DNA of 64,000 nt from Fragilaria crotonensis (lineage: Eukaryota > Bacillariophyta > Fragilariophyceae > Fragilariales > Fragilariaceae): assembly GCA_022925895.1 (NCBI GenBank), contig JAKSYS010000252.1:1-64000 (forward strand), given 5' to 3'. Numbering within the stretch: the stretch's first letter is position 1; every line of letters begins with the position of its first letter. Made by a program: the position numbers and the translations under genes. Shown here one piece after another: positions 58,729 to 64,000 of the stretch. The notes beneath the pieces were generated by a model. The model saw nothing but the letters and a program-made list of their open reading frames with translations. It ran no database searches and was not told where the DNA came from.

Positions 58729-59688
58729 CTAGTAGTCATCGTAGTAAACTTGTTCCAAAGTCAATCCTTCCGGCGGTGCTGGTTTGGACTTGTTCGCCTG
58801 CCTTCTAGCCCCACTATGTAACAGCATTAGAAATTGCTCTTCGGATATATTGCCCCAGGCAACATCCAAGGCAGTCCCAACCATGTTGCGAATCATTTTG
58901 TACAGCGCACCCTTGATTCGAACTTCAATCCTATACATGCCAGCTCCTTCCTTTACCATCTCAATATTGTACACAGTCCGTCGCGTGTCAAGTACTCCAT
59001 CCGCAAAGCGTTCCTTCACGTCGATGCCGGCAGCAAACGCTCGGAAGTCGTGTGTGCCCTCAAACTTCTTCAACATACGCTGCAACACTTCCAGGTCGGT
59101 GCTCTGTTTCCAACTCAAATCGAAACGATTATGCCGTTCAAGTGGATCCATTACGGAGGCAGCTGAAATGCGATAGATGTAGAGCTTCCCTGTGGCGTCA
59201 TATGTGGCATGCCAAGGATATTCACCCACCACGCCCTTGACAGTCTTGTTGACCAATGGTGCGATTTGAAGATTGTACACTTGCAAATCATGTCGAAGCA
59301 TGCGATTCATGGAGTACTGGAGTGCACTCACTTCGTCTTGTTGTTGACGTGATTGTCGCTTCTTTTGGAGGATGTCACTCTCCATCAAATCGAAATGGAC
59401 AGCTTGACCTCTTGCATGAACTCCAGTATCAGTGCGCCCGGCACCAACAACGCGAATTTGTCGCTGAAAGCGCTGGTCCAAGATCTGCTCAAGCTCACCC
59501 TGAACGGTTCGAATGCCTGGTTGGAGCTGAAAGCCCTGAAAACCACTACCATCGTAGGCAATGCGGGCTCGATACCGGATGAGGCCAATGGATTGCGGGC
59601 TCATGTCGGTTATGGCTAATCGATTGCTCGGACTTGAGAACCCAAGTATCGAGCAAGGCGATAGAAGCCCTAGCAAGAACAGTATCAT
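58729..59688 (-). CDS. truA: TruA-like tRNA pseudouridine synthase, probably plastid-targeted
   Basis: TruA converts uridines 38-40 of the tRNA anticodon arm to pseudouridine. The frame of 319 residues is intact. The N-terminus MILFLLGLLSPCSILGFSSP is a signal peptide ending in a Phe preceded by Ser-Ile-Leu-Gly, an ASAFAP-like site, so import into the complex plastid is likely. The catalytic domain starts RYRARIAYDGSGFQGFQLQP. The invariant Asp lies in GAGRTDTGVHARGQ. YPWHATYDATGKLYIYRI and HDFRAFAA are further family regions, and IKGALYKMIRNMVGTALDVA and PAPPEGLTLEQVYYD form the conserved end. No intron is needed. The window also carries an RluA-type enzyme (10254-11749), so two pseudouridine synthase families are present. 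Confidence 0.92.
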   Translation of the reverse strand: MILFLLGLLSPCSILGFSSPSNRLAITDMSPQSIGLIRYRARIAYDGSGFQGFQLQPGIRTVQGELEQILDQRFQRQIRVVGAGRTDTGVHARGQAVHFDLMESDILQKKRQSRQQQDEVSALQYSMNRMLRHDLQVYNLQIAPLVNKTVKGVVGEYPWHATYDATGKLYIYRISAASVMDPLERHNRFDLSWKQSTDLEVLQRMLKKFEGTHDFRAFAAGIDVKERFADGVLDTRRTVYNIEMVKEGAGMYRIEVRIKGALYKMIRNMVGTALDVAWGNISEEQFLMLLHSGARRQANKSKPAPPEGLTLEQVYYDDY

Positions 59689-60035
59689 TGGAAGTGCCAG
59701 CCACAGTGCCGATGATTATAGGGACGATCATCGCTGTGGTCGATTGATGATGACAAGCCGCCGCAGGTCGCATACCGACAGCCATTTTTTTTTGGTGCAT
59801 TGTGTACTCCCAGGGAAGAGATGGTAAACTCCCTCAGGAGTACGAGAAGTTGTCAACCCCCGACGCCAGACGCGAACCCCGACACAAAAACATCAGCAAA
59901 ATACAGAAATCTTCACATCGAACGCTGTGTATCCAGAAAGATGCCCACACTGTTGCATTGGGTAAATTGCGAACCCATTTGGCAAGGTTCTCAATTGTCC
60001 CCATAAAATTATAGAGCATAATAACATAATTAATC
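59689..60035. other. divergent promoter region
   Basis: This 347-bp spacer separates the TruA-like gene (-) from the small plastid-type gene (+). It holds the homopolymer tTTTTTTTTg at about 59786-59795 and AT-rich sequence just before 60036. No specific regulatory site can be assigned. Confidence 0.45.
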
Positions 60036-60638
60036 ATGAAATACTACGTCCTTCTTCTCGCTCCCTTCGCGTCAGGTTTCGTTGTCAGGCCAGTGGTTCG
60101 ACTTCGTCCATCCTTCTCATGGCAGCTGAAAGCAACGAAATCGACCGACACGCCGGCACCATTGCCTCTAGGATTTGATAAAACCCGAGCGGTCGAATGT
60201 GCTGAAACCTTCGGAAAGTGTTCGATGGAGGAAGTGAAGAACATTCGCGATTGTAAGTTGCAGCATACTACGTGAATTCAAACAAACAACCTATCTCACA
60301 CATATATGACCTTTCCAGCCATCCACGACGCCCGCGTCAAGACCATGCTCATGAGCAACTTGGCAGGAGGCAATGCCCACGTCGAAGACACGTTGCTTCA
60401 GCAGCGCCTCTTGGAGGACGAATTGTCCCTCCAGCTGACCCTTTTGCAAGACGAAATGCCGGAGACTAAGGCGAAAATTCTATTCCCGATTGAAGCAACT
60501 TTGCATCCTGAGCACCACGAACCTGACCCTGTAGCCGCTACACAATCGTTGACATTGATGGATGAAAACATGTCTGATGCAGTGGCCATATGCATCGTCA
60601 TCGGCATCCTTGCCTTGGCGCCCCATCTTCTTGCTTAG
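60036..60638 (+). CDS. small plastid-type membrane protein, unknown function
   Basis: There are two exons. ATG 60036 to 60252 joins 60319 to TAG 60638 across a 66-bp intron (GTAAGT...TTCCAG), giving about 178 residues. The start MKYYVLLLAPFASGF is a signal peptide ending in ASGF, an ASAFAP-like plastid import motif, followed by an Arg/Ser-rich transit-like stretch. The mature part has ECAETFGKCSMEEVKNIRDS, a helical core (DTLLQQRLLEDELSLQLTLL), and a single C-terminal hydrophobic segment (AVAICIVIGILALAPHLLA) that could anchor it in a plastid membrane. Two Cys eight residues apart (ECAETFGKC) are notable. No named family is recognised. I believe similar hypothetical proteins occur in other diatoms, but cannot verify this here. 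Confidence 0.75.
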
Positions 60639-60739
60639 TCAAATACATGCCTTGCAGACGAATCGTACATTCCTCAACATCCAGAAGTCATTTCATCTTC
60701 AACGTTGACAGCAAATGCGACAATACTGGACAAAGCCCT

Positions 60740-62862
60740 TCAGAAGGCCATAATAGAGGTTATCCTCGTAAACGCTAGCCAACTCTCATTACTCGGCGTC
60801 ACCCTCACAGATACTTCGTACCGGCCATCCTTGTTTTTTGGGAAGTACCAGCTATCGGAGCTTTGGGCCACTCCGCATTCCTGACTTTTCGACAGCGACC
60901 ACAATCGCGATACTGGAATATCATTAATCGTCATCTCAAGTAGTTGCTGATTGAGATCGTTCATAGGACGGTCTCCTTGGCACACTTGTTCCATTCACAC
61001 CAGCCGAAACAGATGACGATTACACCTCGGGGTTTCCAGGGGCCGTAAACTTCGAGTTCTAAATCATTCGGAAACGTCATGTGAACCCATCCACCATTTG
61101 AGTTGGCATAAAAGTAATCCTTGAAATCAATCTTGAGCTCCACTGACACCACTCCTGCCGTTCCTTGCTTTCTAGAGCGATCCGCAATCTTCCGTCAGCT
61201 GGTTCGTTGTCGATGATATCTCGAGAGATTCCCTTTTCGTAATCACCGTTCAACCGTGTCCGCACACCAGAAAAGTATCCCCTGTAGCGACTTTCAGATG
61301 GCAATATCGTCGTACGACAGATATTCGGTTCCCTGAAGAACATTTGTGGGTCAATGCCGCTGGCGATGGTGTCGTTTATGAAATCCTTCACACGATCGCC
61401 TTCCACGATTGATTCGAAAAATTGCTTGTATGTCCTGTCTTCTTCGTCCTTTAGCTCTTGGAGTTTCTGTTTAGGGTCGTAGTCGTTTGGACCAAGACCT
61501 TCAATTGCTTGCGTAAGGGCGTCGATGAGAAACAAGGCGATAGCGAATCCGAACATGGCTTGCACTCGCCATCCAGGATGCCAACTAGTCTTGTGCAAAC
61601 GTTGTGGACAGATGGGGTTCCATTTGTTGGAGGCGCAACCAGGGTCCCCCTTTTCAAGGACACCATTGCATTTGACGTAGCGAATGTATTCAGGAGTTGC
61701 ATCGATTTGTTCCTGGGACAAACCAAACATGTCGGGAACACTCTTCATCATCAATTCGTCGGAGCCCTCCTTGATATGAAACGTTGTCAACCCATACCGT
61801 TCAACGACTTTGAGCTCCTCCGTTCGTTCTGGCCATATATGTCCAAACACATTCATATCCACAATGGCGGGTCGGTTCCGATGAACCCCGGCGCGATTGG
61901 CAAAAACAGCTTTCTTGTGAAAGTCTCGTCCATCCGTCATGCCAAAATCCCAACTAAGAACATCGGCTGAGAAAAGGATGAGGAAATCGATGCAGTGAGC
62001 TTGTGGATGCAATGTTGGATACGGACTTACCGTCAGTTCCGAAGATGGCTTCATTACAAAGTGCCAGCAGGGGCGCGGATTTCATACCTCCCATGGCGTA
62101 GTTGCGGCCTTGAAATTCAATTCCAATAGCATCAAAGACAGGCTTGGCCACGTGTTCTAGAAAAGCAGTGTAGGACTCATTGTGTAAGTTTCCATGGCCA
62201 GCTGCAGCTGAGTGTCCGGCAGTCGACCAAACGAAGCTCGACATGAAGCGTTCCACAGGGAGGGAGTCGGTTTGCTGAGAAGAAGGCAGCCGCCGCGTCT
62301 CTATTGTTTCTCCGTTGCAATCACATCCCTTGAAAAGCTTTGTGTTTTCGAGCGAAATGCTGGCCTGTACTTCTAGAACTTTCATCTGAAGCTTTCTTTG
62401 GAAACGTTTCACGGACACGCCATTTTTGTCTGGAGTGACAAAACTTTGGCGAAGTGTTCCTGGAGTTGATTCAAAGATGCTGGAAAACATTTCCGACCCA
62501 CCGTATTTCGACTTGAGATCTCCAACGACCTCGTCCCGGGAATTCTGAACCAGCCTAAGGAGATCGGCGTTGGACATCAAGTCGCCACCGTGAATTTCCT
62601 TCCTTTGATCGAGTCTCGCGCTGCAAAGCCCCGTACATTTTCCAGTCATGACTGGGATTTGTTTCGTTTGAACTCCACTTGTTGTCTCGTGCGCTATTAA
62701 AGAATCCTCCTCGGTTTGTGACATGAATACCACGAGACAACCCAGCAATGCCACCATCAAGAAACCAGAAAGAAATTGAGTCATTGTGCGTTTTCGCAAA
62801 CCGGGCAACGATGACGGAGAGGAACCACTTGCTTCATCTTCAAGTCTATTAGGAAGTGACAT
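60740..62862 (-). CDS. SGNH-hydrolase-like type II membrane protein, diverged paralogue C
   Basis: Exon 1 runs from ATG 62862 (MSLPNRLEDEASGSS; an upstream in-frame ATG at 62973 is possible) to 62031. The intron is 61968-62030 (63 bp, GTAAGT...CTCAG), at the same site as in copies A and B. It shares the plan of copy B: a short cytosolic tail, a basic KRTMTQ flank, one membrane segment (FLSGFLMVALLGCLVVFM), and the CTGLCSARLDQRKEIHGGD linker. The blocks FVWSTAGHSAAAGHGN, NYAMGGMKSAP, VLSWDFGMTDG and TSWHPGWRVQA are kept, so Ser, Gly, Asp and His positions are conserved across paralogues. The C-terminal part reads in other frames after about 61150 and about 60985, where two small indels occur. 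The conserved GPWKPRGVIVICFGWCEWNKC shows the sequence continues to about 60740. Confidence 0.78.
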
Positions 62863-62973
62863 GTGTACTTGGTGTTGAGGTTGTGGGGGAGGTGGGAGGC
62901 AGTGTTGTTCAGTTGCTTGCTCGTGCAATAACAGGTAAGCGCCAACTTTCATAATGTGGGTCCAGGGTGACAT

Positions 62974-63237
62974 GCACTGGGTACAACTAATTGTACTCGA
63001 GTGCTAATATTATGCAACTATGCTTGCGTACCGATAGAAGTGGCGCGAGGCGCAAGGATAATACCGCAGTACTACAGTACTAGTAGTACCTGGTACAGTA
63101 CTCTAAACTCTAACTACCGTAGTACTACAGTACAACTCCGTACAATCTACAAGTAAATGAAATCTGATGTGGGAAAACGAAAACCTGTCCAGTAAATGGT
63201 TGGATTATGCGAACATGGCAATGAACGATGAGATTCT
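62974..63237. other. spacer with dense AGTACTAC words
   Basis: At 63060-63150 the words GCAGTACTACAGTACTAG, TAGTACCTGGTACAG and CGTAGTACTACAGTAC follow one another, the densest GTAC cluster in the window outside the minisatellite. It lies between the paralogue C promoter and the P450 3' end. Confidence 0.6.
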
Positions 63238-64000
63238 CTACGTCCTGCTTTGGGCCACAATTTTGAGAGCAGGCTTCGATTTCATGGTGATAAAGTTGGT
63301 GAATGAAAAGTCTGTATCCCGCTGCGACGGCGACACTTGAAACCGAAAGTTACGGATGAGGGGTGCCAAAATGAGTTTGGCTTCGATGGTGGCAAACCGT
63401 TGGCCGATGCAATTGCGTCCTCCAGCTGAAAAGGGCAAGAACGCAAATCGAACACGCTCCTCGTCCATAGTTTCCCATCGCTCCGGTCGGAAGACTTCAG
63501 GCTCATCCCAGTAGAGAGGATGACGATGCAAGAGATGAATGGGAATGACGAAACGGGTGAATTCAGGAATTCGATATCCACCCAAGACTTCCGGCTTAAC
63601 ATTCGTACGAACGATCAACCCAACAGGTGCATAGAGACGCAGCACTTCCAGCAAAAAGGCGTGAAAGTATTCCATTTCGTCCACCATCTCCAACGTAATT
63701 GTATCAGAACCCTTCGTACTGAACTTTTCAATGTCTGAAAAAACTTTATCTTGGATATCGGGATACTTCGAGAGGGCGTAGAAAGCCCAATAGCACCAAG
63801 TCGCTGTCGTTTCGTGACCAGCAACCAAGAACGTTTTCGTTTCATCGATGAGCTCTGCATGACTTAATGTACGTGCGCCAGTCGTTTCGGGATCTTCAGC
63901 GTTCAGAAGGAGTTGCAGTAGCGACTTTGCGTTTTCTGGACTTTGTCTCTTGGCGTTGTCCACCACTTTAGAAACTGCGTCATTGATCAAACGAGATGAC
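63238..64000 (-). CDS. cytochrome P450, C-terminal half (5' end beyond window)
   Basis: P450s are haem monooxygenases. The visible frame of 250 residues runs from the right edge to the stop at 63238 without interruption. The I-helix oxygen-activation motif AGHETT is at about 63820. The K-helix ExxR (EVLR) is at about 63650, and the meander FRPERW is at about 63490. The haem-ligand loop PFSAGGRNCIGQRFA, with the Cys ligand, is at about 63445-63400. About 250 N-terminal residues, including any membrane anchor, lie outside the window. The family cannot be assigned from this part; motifs are those of eukaryotic microsomal-type enzymes. Confidence 0.92.
   Translation of the reverse strand, partial: SSRLINDAVSKVVDNAKRQSPENAKSLLQLLLNAEDPETTGARTLSHAELIDETKTFLVAGHETTATWCYWAFYALSKYPDIQDKVFSDIEKFSTKGSDTITLEMVDEMEYFHAFLLEVLRLYAPVGLIVRTNVKPEVLGGYRIPEFTRFVIPIHLLHRHPLYWDEPEVFRPERWETMDEERVRFAFLPFSAGGRNCIGQRFATIEAKLILAPLIRNFRFQVSPSQRDTDFSFTNFITMKSKPALKIVAQSRT

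Overview
The window looks like nuclear DNA of a diatom, probably a pennate one. The signs are spliceosomal introns of 63-67 bp with GTAAG donors and CAG/TAG acceptors, proteins with a signal peptide followed by an ASAFAP-like Phe motif for plastid import, Ty1/copia elements resembling the CoDi type of diatoms, and three members of a type II membrane protein family I associate with stramenopile hypothetical proteins. Species cannot be read from the sequence.

Layout. 1-2158: 5' part of a copia element (E1, minus strand, running off the left edge). 2209-2750: 12-bp minisatellite. 3155-11749: host block with a broken FabG-like reductase (+), an ankyrin-RBR ubiquitin ligase resembling animal ANKIB1 (-), an ankyrin-like protein (+), a phosphohistidine-phosphatase-like protein (-) and an RluA-type pseudouridine synthase (-). 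11921-23634: large 11.7-kb copia element E2 with TG...CA LTRs, a CACTG target duplication and about 5.5 kb of extra coding-like sequence before gag. E1 is the same family in opposite orientation, so the 9.8-kb host block sits between inverted repeats of about 2.1 kb. 24117-25770: secreted ubiquitin-like/STI1 protein (+) and an atypical SDR (-).

26351-42711: a segmental duplication. Copy A and copy B each carry the same SGNH-like type II membrane protein gene. Between them lie a 3.5-kb TIR DNA transposon with a DDE transposase (28927-32445) and copia element E3 (32550-40116). Copy A ends exactly at the transposon's TA target and copy B begins exactly where E3's 3' LTR is cut short. 42939-43422 is a small non-autonomous TIR element. 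43536-51607 is copia element E4, sister to E3 in coding region but with unrelated LTRs and non-canonical AGTC...GACT termini. 51613-55284 has no recognisable gene but holds a 221-bp tandem duplication.

55285-64000 is again host sequence: a PDZ scaffold-like protein (-), a TruA-like tRNA pseudouridine synthase with a plastid-type leader (-), a small intron-containing plastid-type membrane protein (+), a third, diverged SGNH-like paralogue (-) and the 3' half of a cytochrome P450 (-, cut by the right edge).

Many host genes are interrupted by single-base indels. Comparing near-identical copies A and B shows that most differences are lost bases in short homopolymers, so a good share of the breaks may be consensus errors rather than true pseudogenisation. 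Genes are not arranged in operons. The spacers share a striking enrichment in GTAC/AGTACT words.
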